This document shows positions 1 through 8,834 of a stretch of DNA of 64,000 bases, piece after piece. The first letter of the stretch is position 1. Each line of letters begins with the position of its first letter. The DNA is from Natrialba aegyptia DSM 13077. Lineage in GTDB: Archaea; Halobacteriota; Halobacteria; Halobacteriales; Natrialbaceae. The notes below the pieces were generated by a model. The model worked only from the letters and a program-made list of their open reading frames with translations. It was not told the origin of the DNA and made no database searches. The translations under genes and the position numbers were made by a program. The stretch lies in NCBI RefSeq assembly GCF_000337535.1, contig NZ_AOIP01000031.1, positions 1 through 64,000 of the forward strand. The letters run 5' to 3'.

Positions 1-5
1 ATCAG

Positions 6-24
6 AGATGTGTATAAGAGACAG
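6..24 (+). other. Tn5/Nextera mosaic-end adapter remnant
   Basis: The 19 bases AGATGTGTATAAGAGACAG match the Tn5 transposase mosaic end used in Nextera library preparation exactly. Together with the few bases before it, this is library adapter left at a contig end. Genomic sequence should be taken to begin at about base 25. Confidence 0.95.
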
Positions 25-199
25 TCTTTATACTGTCCTTTGACATCGAATTTCCGTCCCGTTCGCGGGTCGAGCGCGAAATGATCGGTCGGAACCGCCC
101 GCGAGACCGCCCGTTCGATAGTCACCCCGGGACGTCGTGGGCTATCGTAGCAATAATATGATATAAACACAGAAGTCATTGCATCGGACACGTCCGGGT

Positions 200-1591
200 A
201 TGAGTCTCGAACAGGATCGTTCCGAGACGGACGAGGCCGACCCGTTCGACGCCTTCCGGCAGTTCTTCGCGCTCGAACGGGACGTGCTCGTGCTCTCGAT
301 CGCGATGTTCGCGTTCAGTCTCGGCTTTCAGATGACGAGTCGGTACATGGGCGAGTACATGTACGCCCTCGGCGGGACCGCGTTCGTCGTCGGCCTGTTC
401 GGGACGTTCGGAAATATCATCAGCGCCGTCTACCCCTATCCCGGCGGCGCGATTTCGGACCGGATCGGCTCGCGGTACGCCCTCACCGCGTTCGGGCTCT
501 GCTCGACGCTCGGCTTTGCGATCTGGCTCGCCGCGCCGCTGGTAATGGATGTCGCCGTCGGGCCGACCTCGCTCGGAATCCTCGCCGTCTTCGTCGGGCT
601 GATCTTCTCGCAGGCCTGGAAATCCTTCGGCCTGGGGGCCTCCTTCGCGATCGTCAAACAGGCCGTCACACCCTCGCGACTCGCGGCCGGCTTCGCGAGC
701 ACCGAGACGTTCCGCCGAACGGCCTTCCTCGTCGGCCCGCTGCTCGCCACCGCGCTGTTCTTTCCGTTCGGCTCGACCGACGGCGAGGTACGACTCGCGT
801 TCCAGTTCATCCTCGTCGTCGCCGTCGTCTTCGGCGTCCTCGGCACGATCGTCCAACACCTCCTCTACGAGGCCGACGAGGACGGTTTCGGCGAGAAATT
901 CGAGGGCGTCTCCCAGTTGATCACCGATCTGCGGGAAATGCCCGCCGAACTCCGGCCGCTGCTGATCGGGGATACGCTCGTCCGCTTCGCCAACGGCATG
1001 GTCTACGTCTTCTTCGTCATCGTCGTCACTCGGTTTCGCGAGGTCGGGCTCACGCTCTCGCTGCCCGCGGCCGGGACGCTCGAACTCTCGCCGCAGTCGT
1101 ACTTCGGCATCCTGCTCGGGATCGAGATGCTCGTCGCGCTGCTGGTGATGGTGCCGGCGGCCAAGGCGGCCGAACGAGTCGGACTCAAGCCGGTCGTCAC
1201 GCTCGGCTTCGCAGTGTACGCCGTCTTTCCGGTGGTGCTCATCAGCGCGCCGCCAGACGCCGCCGTTCTCGCGGTTCTCTTTGCGTTCTCGGGACTGCGC
1301 TTTGCCGGACTGCCCGCCCACAAAGCGCTCATCGTCGGTCCGGCCGAAACGGGTGCCGGCGGCCGGGTAACCGGTGCATACTACCTGCTGCGGAATCTGA
1401 TCGTCATTCCGAGCGCCGCGCTCGGTGGACTCCTCTGGGATGGTTTCGATAACCCGCTGACCGGCGACGCGGTCCTCACCGGCGATCCGGTACTCGCGTT
1501 CACCACCGCGACGGTTATCGGCCTGCTCGGCACCGCATACTTCCTCGTGTTCGGCGAGGAGTTCGATGCGTACCGGCCAAATCGCGCCTGA
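200..1591 (+). CDS. MFS transporter
   Basis: A 463-residue polytopic membrane protein of the major facilitator superfamily. After an acidic N-terminal tail of about 35 residues, hydrophobic helices run to the C-terminus. The loop PGGAISDRIGSRYALT (about residues 83-98) resembles the MFS loop 2-3 signature G-x3-D-R-x-G-x-R, and a second bundle follows a central cytoplasmic segment (DEDGFGEKFEGVSQL). The ATG at 200 is preferred over an in-frame TTG at 179, because MSLEQDRSETDEAD is a typical acidic haloarchaeal N-terminus. It stands alone and the substrate cannot be told from sequence. Confidence 0.88.
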   Translation: MSLEQDRSETDEADPFDAFRQFFALERDVLVLSIAMFAFSLGFQMTSRYMGEYMYALGGTAFVVGLFGTFGNIISAVYPYPGGAISDRIGSRYALTAFGLCSTLGFAIWLAAPLVMDVAVGPTSLGILAVFVGLIFSQAWKSFGLGASFAIVKQAVTPSRLAAGFASTETFRRTAFLVGPLLATALFFPFGSTDGEVRLAFQFILVVAVVFGVLGTIVQHLLYEADEDGFGEKFEGVSQLITDLREMPAELRPLLIGDTLVRFANGMVYVFFVIVVTRFREVGLTLSLPAAGTLELSPQSYFGILLGIEMLVALLVMVPAAKAAERVGLKPVVTLGFAVYAVFPVVLISAPPDAAVLAVLFAFSGLRFAGLPAHKALIVGPAETGAGGRVTGAYYLLRNLIVIPSAALGGLLWDGFDNPLTGDAVLTGDPVLAFTTATVIGLLGTAYFLVFGEEFDAYRPNRA

Positions 1592-1636
1592 CTGAGAGCG
1601 AAGGCGGCTCGTCCGCCACCTCGCCGTTCACGGAAC

Positions 1637-1837
1637 TCAGCCCGAGCGACGATACACGGCGTACGAGATCGCGATCACCGCCGCAGCGACGCCGAGTACC
1701 GTCGGCACGAGTTCGGTCGAACCCCACTCCCAGCCGAGGACTTGCGTGCCGACGACGGCGATCAGGGCGACGAGGATGCCGAGCGTCGTGATGAGGTCGG
1801 ATCGGGTTTCGACCAGGGCTCCGAGTGCGAGGACCAT
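1637..1837 (-). CDS. small two-helix membrane protein
   Basis: A 66-residue hypothetical protein with two predicted transmembrane helices (about residues 15-33 and 44-62) and a short basic tail, YRRSG. The acidic, Trp-containing turn GWEWGSTEL lies between the helices. It is convergent with the MFS gene and separated by about 45 bases. The family is not recognised. The ORF shows haloarchaeal GC3 bias, which favours a real gene. Confidence 0.6.
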   Translation of the reverse strand: MVLALGALVETRSDLITTLGILVALIAVVGTQVLGWEWGSTELVPTVLGVAAAVIAISYAVYRRSG

Positions 1838-1955
1838 GGGTGACTCTATTGTTCTCGTATCACATAGTAGTTCCTCGAAAACGGCCGTGTAGCGGTGAGA
1901 ACGCTCGGTTGGACCGAGAGCCGAGAGCCGGTAGTCGGGGGATCGAGAGCCGAGC

Positions 1956-3488
1956 CTACAGGAGCACGTCGTAGTAGTACGGACTCACGAAGCCCTCGAT
2001 CACGGCCGCAATCGCGAGGAGGAGTCCCACGCCGACGAGCACCCAGAACGCTCGCTCGAGTTCGTCGGCGAACGCGACGCGGCCGGTTCGCCCGCGGAAC
2101 GCGCGCCAGCCGGTCAGTCCGAGCGTGATGCCGACCGCGGAGGCGATGAAGATCGCCGGAATCTCGAAGATACCGTGCGGGAGGACGAACGCAACGAGAT
2201 CGGCGAGTTCGGCCTCGGTCTGGGCGTAGAATCCCATGTAGACGCCGTTGAACACGAGCGAGGCGATCGTCGGGAGCACCAGCGCGAGGCCGCCGAAGGC
2301 GGTCGTGATCGCGACCAGCCAGTTGTTGGCGAAGAACTCGAGGGCCGCGGCCGGCGGGAGGTGGCCCTGGAGGCGGGCGGCGATCGAGGTTTCGACGCCG
2401 AGATCGGCGAGGGGGGCACCGGCCCGCCAGCCGACCCAGAAGCTCGCGACGGCGAGTGCGACGACCGTGAGTTGGAGCAGCGGCGTGTGGCGAACGTACG
2501 CGGTCATCTCGTGCCAGCCGCGGCCCAGACCGGCGCGGAGTTGTGACGGCACCGATCGGTCCGGCGGGGCGGGCGGCGTCAGCCGACCCCGATAGCCGAC
2601 GTAGAGAGCGGTCTTCAGCAAGTCGAACGCCGGTAGCAGGACGAGCATCGTCAGCAGCGAGGGGAACGTGACCACATCGACGAGAAACAGGACACCCGAA
2701 ACGGCCGACAGCGCGAGGAGCGAGCCGACGGCGAGGGCGTAGTAGAACAGCGCGCCGATCGGTTCCGACCGGATGAATCCCGCCGTTTTCGAAAGCGAGC
2801 CGAAAACGCCCGCGTCGTCGACGACGACGGCGACCGGCGCGAACGCGAACAGCGCTCGGACGAGTGCGAACAGCGCGATCATGACGAGCCCGCCCAAGAG
2901 GACGACGGGAATGCCAAGCGCCGTTGCATCCGTCGCCACCGCAACCGCGCCCGTCGCGACGGCCGTCCCGATTCCGACGACGAGGGCCACGACCATCCAC
3001 AGGATGAACTCGAGGATGAACAGCCCGAGAATGCGTAGCCAGTAGCGGCGCGCGCCAGCGATACCGGCGATGAGTCCGCGTTCGTCGCGAACGCGACCGT
3101 AACAGGCCCCGAGCTGTGCCGCCGAAGTGATGGCATACAGCAGCGCCACGACGACCAGACTAACGAAAACCGCCGCGATGAGGAGGGCGATCGTCGCCGG
3201 CGTCACGAGGAGGTCGACGAGCGGCTCGAACTGGCTCGCCCAGGCCTCGAACGCCGCGGATTCCGGGTCGCTCGGCGGCGGTCCGAGGTTCATCTCCTGC
3301 AGGCTATTCAACAGCGAGTCGAGTCGGCTCGTTCCCGCCAGGTAGAGCACCCCGATCAGGAGTGCGGCCATCGGGACGACGCGGACGACGGCCGGAGCCG
3401 CGGCCCCGAGCAGGTACAGCGGGAGGAGGTCCGACGGACGACGCCGGAACACCGACACGACTGCACCGACGGCATCGGAAAGGGACAT
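1956..3488 (-). CDS. SpoIIM-like (stage II sporulation protein M) membrane protein
   Basis: A 510-residue multispanning membrane protein. The first ~300 residues hold several hydrophobic helices and interspersed amphipathic segments. The C-terminal ~180 residues match the SpoIIM/DUF95 pattern: FFANNWLVAI, a Gly-rich helix, FNGVYMGF, VLPHGIFEIPAIFIA and GFVSPYYYDVLL at the end. HGxxEIPAI is the family hallmark. In archaea the family has no sporulation role; a membrane-remodelling or peptidase-partner role has been suggested for relatives, but none can be assigned here. No neighbour suggests a pathway. Confidence 0.82.
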   Translation of the reverse strand: MSLSDAVGAVVSVFRRRPSDLLPLYLLGAAAPAVVRVVPMAALLIGVLYLAGTSRLDSLLNSLQEMNLGPPPSDPESAAFEAWASQFEPLVDLLVTPATIALLIAAVFVSLVVVALLYAITSAAQLGACYGRVRDERGLIAGIAGARRYWLRILGLFILEFILWMVVALVVGIGTAVATGAVAVATDATALGIPVVLLGGLVMIALFALVRALFAFAPVAVVVDDAGVFGSLSKTAGFIRSEPIGALFYYALAVGSLLALSAVSGVLFLVDVVTFPSLLTMLVLLPAFDLLKTALYVGYRGRLTPPAPPDRSVPSQLRAGLGRGWHEMTAYVRHTPLLQLTVVALAVASFWVGWRAGAPLADLGVETSIAARLQGHLPPAAALEFFANNWLVAITTAFGGLALVLPTIASLVFNGVYMGFYAQTEAELADLVAFVLPHGIFEIPAIFIASAVGITLGLTGWRAFRGRTGRVAFADELERAFWVLVGVGLLLAIAAVIEGFVSPYYYDVLL

Positions 3489-3659
3489 ACCCCGCCTTCG
3501 AACCAGTATCAGTTAAATGAACCTATCGACCGCACGGAGCCTCATGCTTGGCTTCTCGCTCAGACGAACACCGTCATCGGCCGGGTCCGCTCGGCCAGTT
3601 TCCGGCATCGTGGCACCTGCGCGGCGAAACTTACGTCACTCGCGACCGTACGAATCACT

Positions 3660-4823
3660 ATGGTCACCACACTCTCCGCCGACCGGCTCGCAGAACTCCG
3701 GGACGAAGGCGCCGAGTTCACCCTCGTCGATACGCGACCCGAGGACAGCTACGAAGCCTGGCACGTCCCCGGTGCGATCAACTTTCCGTTCGGGCTCAAC
3801 GAAGCACTCGACGGCCGGCTCTCGGAGTTCGAGGAGACGGTCGGCGACGCCGAGCGGGTGATCACCATTTGCGCGAAGGGGCTCTCCTCGGGGAACTTCG
3901 CGACCGAACTCGAGTCGGCCACCGACGAATACGACGTCCAGACGGTCGACGGCGGCATGAAGGGTTGGAGCGGCGTCTACGACCACGTCGACCTCGGCGC
4001 TGAACTCGAATTTGAACTCGACGACCGCGAACTGACGATCGTCCAACTGCAGCGCCGCGCGAAGGGCTGTCTGGGCTATCTCGTTGGATGTGCAGAGACC
4101 GGCGAGGCCGTGGTTGTCGATCCAACCGCGGACGTCGACGAGTTCGAGGTCGCAGCCGAAGAGGCCGACCTCTCAATCGTCGGCGTGATCGACACGCACG
4201 TCCACGCGGACCACGTTTCGGGCGGCCGCGACCTCGCGGACAGCCTCGACGTACCCTACTATCTCGGCGCGCGAGCCGACGAACGCGATGTCGAGTTCGA
4301 CTTCACGGGACTCGAGCGCAACGAGGTGCTTCCCGTCGGCGAGCGGGAACTCAAGGCCCTCGCCGCGCCCGGCCACACGAGCGAGATGATCAACCTCCTC
4401 GTCGACGACGCCGCGCTGTTGACCGCCGACACGTTACACGTCGACTCGACGGGGCGAACCGAACTCGAGTTCAATCAGGACGAGGGCGAGGAAGGCGCAC
4501 GGATGCTCTACGAGACCCTCCATCGAACGATCCTCGCGGAACCCGAGAGTATCGTCGTCCTCCCGGGCCACGTCACGGTCACGCCGGAGGGCGAGTTCGA
4601 ACACGGCGCGCCCGGCGACCCGATCGCGACGACCGTCCGCGACGCGCGAACCGGTATCGACCTGCTCGCGATGGATGAGGAGGCGTTCGTCGATCGCATG
4701 GCCGACGCCGGCGAGGAGCCCTCGAACTACGAGGAGATCATCGACCGCAACCGCGGCGAACTGGAACTGGCTCCCGAGGACCGAGTCGAACTCGAACTCG
4801 GTCCGAACAACTGTTCGGCGTGA
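3660..4823 (+). CDS. rhodanese-metallo-beta-lactamase fusion (persulfide dioxygenase-like)
   Basis: A 387-residue cytoplasmic protein with an N-terminal rhodanese domain (about 1-115; active-site loop CAKGLSSGN with Cys71) and an MBL-fold domain with HVHADH at 180-185. The combination resembles the persulfide dioxygenase (ETHE1-like)/rhodanese families that handle glutathione-like or protein persulfides, inferred from fold only. It is a clear paralog of the protein encoded at 40403, sharing the domain order, the GMKGW segment, the PANYEEII-type tail (here PSNYEEII) and the C-terminus LELGPNNC. Unlike that copy, this one has no sulfur-gene neighbours. Confidence 0.88.
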   Translation: MVTTLSADRLAELRDEGAEFTLVDTRPEDSYEAWHVPGAINFPFGLNEALDGRLSEFEETVGDAERVITICAKGLSSGNFATELESATDEYDVQTVDGGMKGWSGVYDHVDLGAELEFELDDRELTIVQLQRRAKGCLGYLVGCAETGEAVVVDPTADVDEFEVAAEEADLSIVGVIDTHVHADHVSGGRDLADSLDVPYYLGARADERDVEFDFTGLERNEVLPVGERELKALAAPGHTSEMINLLVDDAALLTADTLHVDSTGRTELEFNQDEGEEGARMLYETLHRTILAEPESIVVLPGHVTVTPEGEFEHGAPGDPIATTVRDARTGIDLLAMDEEAFVDRMADAGEEPSNYEEIIDRNRGELELAPEDRVELELGPNNCSA

Positions 4824-4837
4824 GACGAGAGTATGGG

Positions 4838-4842
4838 TTTTT
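4838..4842 (+). terminator. poly-T terminator candidate
   Basis: A TTTTT run 15 bases after the stop of the rhodanese-MBL gene fits the oligo-T type of archaeal intrinsic terminator. No strong hairpin precedes it. Confidence 0.4.
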
Positions 4843-4882
4843 GTACTGTCACTTCGTAGTGTGTCTTATGGTATCATAGAGC

Positions 4883-5137
4883 GTGTCAGATCGACTCCAC
4901 CGATTCCGGCAGTTTCTCGACGAGCATCCCGTAATTCGTTGGTTCGCTATCCCGCTCGTTTTCATGGGCAGCGTGATCACCGCCGTTTTGATGGTCTTCG
5001 CGAACGCGACGACGAACGAACTCGCCCAGATCGTCGGCCTGTTCCTCGTGCTCTCGGATGCCGTCGTCGCGCTCGGACTCGGGGTCGAACGGGCGCTTAA
5101 AATGGGTTTCACCCGAAACCGGCTCAGGCCACGTTAG
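4883..5137 (+). CDS. small membrane protein
   Basis: An 84-residue hypothetical protein with GTG start (MSDRLHRFRQFLDEHP). Two hydrophobic helices lie at about 20-40 and 50-68, with a basic C-terminus (RNRLRPR). No in-frame ATG gives a sensible alternative start. The stop overlaps by four bases the 3' end of the convergent NTF2-like gene. The family is not recognised. Confidence 0.6.
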   Translation: MSDRLHRFRQFLDEHPVIRWFAIPLVFMGSVITAVLMVFANATTNELAQIVGLFLVLSDAVVALGLGVERALKMGFTRNRLRPR

Positions 5138-5481
5138 CGCGAATACGTCTCGAGACGTTCGATCCGTGCTGTGCCTTCATCGACCGCGAAGAAATCCGCG
5201 AACTCGAACAGAACTGTCGAGGCGTTGCGGACCCGTCCGCGGACGGCGACCGTCGAACCGTCGTCGTCCCCGCTCTCGGCCGCAATCACCGCCTCCAGTT
5301 CGTGTGTCGTCTCCGAGTTCGGCCGCTCCTCGCGCATGAACGCGACGAACGCCGCCCGGCTCTCGAAGCGCCGATCCGGGCGGCGCTGGGTGAACTCGGG
5401 AGCGAGCACCGCCTCGAGTTCGTCGTAGTCGTGGGCGTCGAGCGCGTCGTAGTAGCGTCGAACGAGACCGGTGGCGTCCAT
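5134..5481 (-). CDS. NTF2/SnoaL-like fold protein
   Basis: A 115-residue cytoplasmic protein of the SnoaL/NTF2-like superfamily, showing the usual opening helix VRRYYDALDAHDYDELEAVLAPEFTQ and a following beta sheet. The closest relative in the window is at 13057-13434, which shares the opening helix and the R-P motif. Members are ketosteroid-isomerase-like enzymes or ligand-binding proteins; the substrate is unknown. Length is normal for the fold. Confidence 0.72.
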   Translation of the reverse strand: MDATGLVRRYYDALDAHDYDELEAVLAPEFTQRRPDRRFESRAAFVAFMREERPNSETTHELEAVIAAESGDDDGSTVAVRGRVRNASTVLFEFADFFAVDEGTARIERLETYSR

Positions 5482-5620
5482 AGCTGGCTGCTTTCGGCTC
5501 GACCGTAAAAAGGATGCGCGCCTGCGGTATTGATACTGGCAGTTGCGACTGGCTTCGGTTCCAGGAAGGCCATGAACTCGTGTTCAGTACAACGGTACAA
5601 CGGTAGACCCTCGATCTATC

Positions 5621-5631
5621 AAAAATTTAAT
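5621..5631 (+). promoter_or_regulatory. TATA-box candidate for the CPBP gene
   Basis: AAAAATTTAAT is an AT-rich box about 30 bases before the ATG at 5656. This spacing is expected for a leaderless haloarchaeal transcript and supports choosing the inner ATG over an upstream in-frame start. Confidence 0.5.
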
Positions 5632-5655
5632 CAAGTGTGTTGTCAATATGCGCAC

Positions 5656-6330
5656 ATGGTGGAAAACGGATACCGCTCTGTGGTCGCCGTGACTCGCCTC
5701 CCGCCGCTCACAATCGGGAATCTGGCCCTCGCCCTCTTTGGATTACCGCTAGTTGTTATCCTGCTACGAGTGACTAATACGGAGATCACGCCGGTCGTTA
5801 CGATCGGAATCTACTGGGCGCTGGCTCTCACCGTTATCGGGATCGCCGTGAGCGGCGAGGGCCTCTCGTTGCCCGACCTCGGGTTCCGGCGACCAGCCCT
5901 CGTCGATCTCGGATACATCCTCGTGACGAGCGTCAGCATTCTGTTCGTATACATTGTGACGCCACCGCTCATCGAGGCGGTGGGCCTCCCGGTGAGTGAG
6001 GGTGCTGGCACGATGGGTGCTGGTGTCGGGATCGGCATGGCGCTCGCTCAGTCCGTGACAGTCGGGATCGTCGAGGAGATTCTTTATCGAGGATACCCTA
6101 TCGAGCGACTGCTTGCGTACACGGAGAGTTCGCTTGTCGCCGGCGGGATCACGTGGATCGCGTTCACGGTCGCACACGCTCTGAATTGGCCGCTTGGGAG
6201 CCTCCTTCAGACCGCACTGGTTGCCGCTGTTCTTACCGTCGTTTACCTCCGTCGGCGGACGCTCGTTCCCGTTGCCGGCGCACACGTCCTCGTCTGGGTC
6301 TTTGCGGCCCTTGGCCAGTTCTACGCCTAA
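5656..6330 (+). CDS. CPBP-family intramembrane metalloprotease
   Basis: A 224-residue polytopic membrane protein of the CPBP (CAAX protease/Abi, Rce1-like) family. Motif 1 is seen as EEILYRGYPIERLL and motif 2 as FTVAHALNWPL, supplying the Glu-Glu and His residues of the intramembrane site. About six or seven hydrophobic helices are visible. The start at MVENGYRS is chosen from the AT-rich box 30 bases upstream. Archaeal members may process prenylated or small membrane proteins; the target here is unknown. Confidence 0.85.
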   Translation: MVENGYRSVVAVTRLPPLTIGNLALALFGLPLVVILLRVTNTEITPVVTIGIYWALALTVIGIAVSGEGLSLPDLGFRRPALVDLGYILVTSVSILFVYIVTPPLIEAVGLPVSEGAGTMGAGVGIGMALAQSVTVGIVEEILYRGYPIERLLAYTESSLVAGGITWIAFTVAHALNWPLGSLLQTALVAAVLTVVYLRRRTLVPVAGAHVLVWVFAALGQFYA

Positions 6331-6444
6331 CCGTGTCGATGATATGGTTTTCTCATTTAGAATTCCGCCTCAAACCAAGGCGATTGATTCGGCACGTTCG
6401 TGTCCTCCAGTAACATATTTTCCAGTATCAAACCTATCGTTACT

Positions 6445-6666
6445 ATGAACGCTGTGAAGGGCCTCTACAACCGCGCTGATGAATGGGCAAAGGGGCTCTC
6501 TCGCGTGTCGTATGCAGCCTTCTTAGGGCTGTCAGCAGGTATTGGTGTTCTCGTCGTCAATCTACTGTTGAGTGCCGAGCTCGCCCTCGTTCAGTCTCTC
6601 ACGATGGCGCTCGTCATGTTCAGTTTGAAGTGTGTATTCGGGTTGCATCAGACGACCGAAGAGTGA
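6445..6666 (+). CDS. small membrane protein
   Basis: A 73-residue hypothetical protein beginning MNAVKGLYNRADEWAKGL, an amphipathic N-terminus followed by two hydrophobic helices (about 19-40 and 43-64) and the short tail HQTTEE. It lies about 110 bases after the CPBP protease gene on the same strand. An upstream start at 6400 is possible, but the extra residues look unlike a haloarchaeal N-terminus. The family is not recognised. Confidence 0.6.
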   Translation: MNAVKGLYNRADEWAKGLSRVSYAAFLGLSAGIGVLVVNLLLSAELALVQSLTMALVMFSLKCVFGLHQTTEE

Positions 6667-6812
6667 ACGCGATGACTACGTCCCGCACTTCTCACCGGAA
6701 TCTCCGAATACCGAACTCGGCTACGTTCTCCCGAGAAAGACAATGGTGACAGATAGTCTACCAAAACGACGTTCAGCGAACGTTTACACGGTTCTGCGTC
6801 GATGCGTTCGGT

Positions 6813-8690
6813 ATGGCAACAACCGACGAAGACGGCGACGGACCGGACGACGAGTTCAGTCCCGTCGTCGCACTCGATGAACTCGAGGAGGCGGGCCGCG
6901 AACTGGCGAGTATCGACGGCACGCCGCTGGCCATCTTCCACCACGAAGGCGAGATTCGAGCCGTAAACAACCGCTGCCCGCACATGGGGTTCCCGCTGGT
7001 CGAGGGCACGGTCGACGACGGCATCCTCACCTGTCACTGGCACCACGCGCGATTCGAACTCTCCTGCGGCGATACGTTCGATCCCTGGGCGGACGACGTA
7101 CAGACCTATCCCGTTGCGGTCAGGGACGGCACAGTCTACGTGAACCCGAAGCCGACACGCGAGTTGCCGCCCGCGGAGCACTGGAGCGACCGCCTCGAAA
7201 CGGGGCTCGAGGAGAACTTGCGACTCGTCACCGCAAAGTCTGCGATCGGATTGATCGACGCCGGCGTCGACTACCAAGAACCGATGGCGACGACGCTCGC
7301 GTTCGGGACCCAATATCGGGACTCGGGCTGGGGGCCCGGACTCACGATTCTCGGCTGTATGGCGAACCTGATCGACGACATCGACCCCGACGACCGAAAG
7401 CGGGCGCTGTACACCGGGGTTCGCCACGTTGCAGACGACTGCGCGGGCGAACCGCCGAGTTTCGATCAGCCCGCCTTCGACACGACAGAGGTCACCTTCG
7501 ACCGCCTGCAATCCTGGTTTCGGGACTGCATCGAGGTTCGAGACGCCGACGGAGCCGAGCGCTGCCTCCGCACCGCCGTCGCGGCAGGCTATTCGAACGC
7601 CGAGGTCGCCGAACTGGTCGTCGCCGGCGCGACCGACCACCCCTACCTCACGACCGGCCACGTCCTCGATTTCGCGAACAAGGCCTTCGAGAGCCTCGAG
7701 CACACGGGCTGGGACCACGCCGATACGACGCTCGCGAGCCTCGTCGAACCGCTCGTCACCGCCTCGCGCAGCGACGAACAGTCGTCCTGGCGACAACCCG
7801 TCGATCTCATTTCCCTGCTCGAAGACGCCTACGGCGGCAGCGTCACCGAGACGAGCGGCCTCGAAGAACTCGCGGCAGCGGGCGACGACCGCTCGTGGAG
7901 CCCACCCGCCGACCTCCAGGAAACGCTCCTCGGCGACGACCCCGAGGCCATCGTCGACGCGCTCGCCGACGCAATCCGACAGGGGGCGACGCCCGCCGAT
8001 CTCGCCGCCGAAGTCGCCCACGCCGCCGCGACGCGCGTCGCGCAGTTCGGCACCGCAAACGAGTTCAACGACTGGAACACCGTCCACCACACGTTCAGTT
8101 ACGCCAACGCGGTCTACGGGTTCGCGCGGCGAACGGACGCGATCGAACTCTATCGCGGCGTCTTCGACGGCGCGCTCTCGGTTTACCTGGATCGGTTCCT
8201 CAACACGCCACCCGCGCCGATTCCACCGGTGGGCGAGAACGACACCGGCCGCGAGCCCGATGCCGTACTCGACGACCTGCTCGAGACGTTCGACGCCGAG
8301 GGCGAGGTAGATAGAGCGGGACGGCTGGTCGCCGAGTTCTTCGACTGCGGCGGCGACGCTGTCGACCTGAAACGGACGCTCGGCCACGGCCTGCTGCGCG
8401 AGGACGCCGGCTTCCACACGCTCCAGAACGTCGAGGCGGCGTTCCGGCAGGCTGAACTCGCCGACTCGTCGTCTGCCCCCATGTTGGCAGACAGCGGCGA
8501 GGGCGGCGAGAGCAGCGAGGACGGTGACGGCAGCGACGAGTTCGTTCCCGGCCGTGAGCAGCGTCGGCGAGTCCCGCTGATCGCGACCGCCCGCTATATG
8601 GCTGCCCACTTCCCGACCCGCCGGGAGGCCGAACAGACGTTTACGATCGCCGCGCGACTCAACCGCGGGGAGACGATCCACGAAGCGTAA
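6813..8690 (+). CDS. Rieske [2Fe-2S] protein with large helical C-terminal domain
   Basis: A 625-residue cytoplasmic protein. Residues ~15-115 form a Rieske ferredoxin domain of the NirD/dioxygenase-ferredoxin type, with ligands C55-x-H57 and C74-x2-H77 (CPHMGF and CHWHH). The remaining ~500 residues are helical and Asp/Glu-rich, with recurring His-containing segments (VVAGATDHPYLTTGHVLDFANKAFE, FNDWNTVHHTF, ARYMAAHF). No catalytic family is recognised with certainty in this region. A redox or oxygenase-partner role is inferred only from the cluster motif. An acidic low-complexity stretch (GEGGESSEDGDGSDE) lies near the C-terminus. Confidence 0.8.
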   Translation: MATTDEDGDGPDDEFSPVVALDELEEAGRELASIDGTPLAIFHHEGEIRAVNNRCPHMGFPLVEGTVDDGILTCHWHHARFELSCGDTFDPWADDVQTYPVAVRDGTVYVNPKPTRELPPAEHWSDRLETGLEENLRLVTAKSAIGLIDAGVDYQEPMATTLAFGTQYRDSGWGPGLTILGCMANLIDDIDPDDRKRALYTGVRHVADDCAGEPPSFDQPAFDTTEVTFDRLQSWFRDCIEVRDADGAERCLRTAVAAGYSNAEVAELVVAGATDHPYLTTGHVLDFANKAFESLEHTGWDHADTTLASLVEPLVTASRSDEQSSWRQPVDLISLLEDAYGGSVTETSGLEELAAAGDDRSWSPPADLQETLLGDDPEAIVDALADAIRQGATPADLAAEVAHAAATRVAQFGTANEFNDWNTVHHTFSYANAVYGFARRTDAIELYRGVFDGALSVYLDRFLNTPPAPIPPVGENDTGREPDAVLDDLLETFDAEGEVDRAGRLVAEFFDCGGDAVDLKRTLGHGLLREDAGFHTLQNVEAAFRQAELADSSSAPMLADSGEGGESSEDGDGSDEFVPGREQRRRVPLIATARYMAAHFPTRREAEQTFTIAARLNRGETIHEA

Positions 8691-8739
8691 GCCGGTATCG
8701 GGCGATCAGTGCGGCGAACGGCGTCGCCGGCGGTAGTGT

Positions 8740-8775
8740 CGGCGTCATCGTTGGCGTCGGCGTCATCGTTGGCGT
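8740..8775. repeat. 18-bp tandem repeat, two exact copies
   Basis: The unit CGGCGTCATCGTTGGCGT occurs twice head to tail just upstream of tsr3. If translated in the tsr3 frame it gives Ser/Ala-rich low complexity, which argues that the coding start lies downstream of it. Confidence 0.85.
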
Positions 8776-8834
8776 CGGCCTCAGCATCGATGTCGGTCGC
8801 GGCGCTTTTGGTTCACCCCTGCATTGACACGCAC

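Noticed and set aside
176-1321. 381-codon minus-strand ORF opposite the MFS gene
   Set aside because: Its translation is basic, charged low complexity with no hydrophobic pattern. It is the antisense shadow typical of GC-rich haloarchaeal genes.
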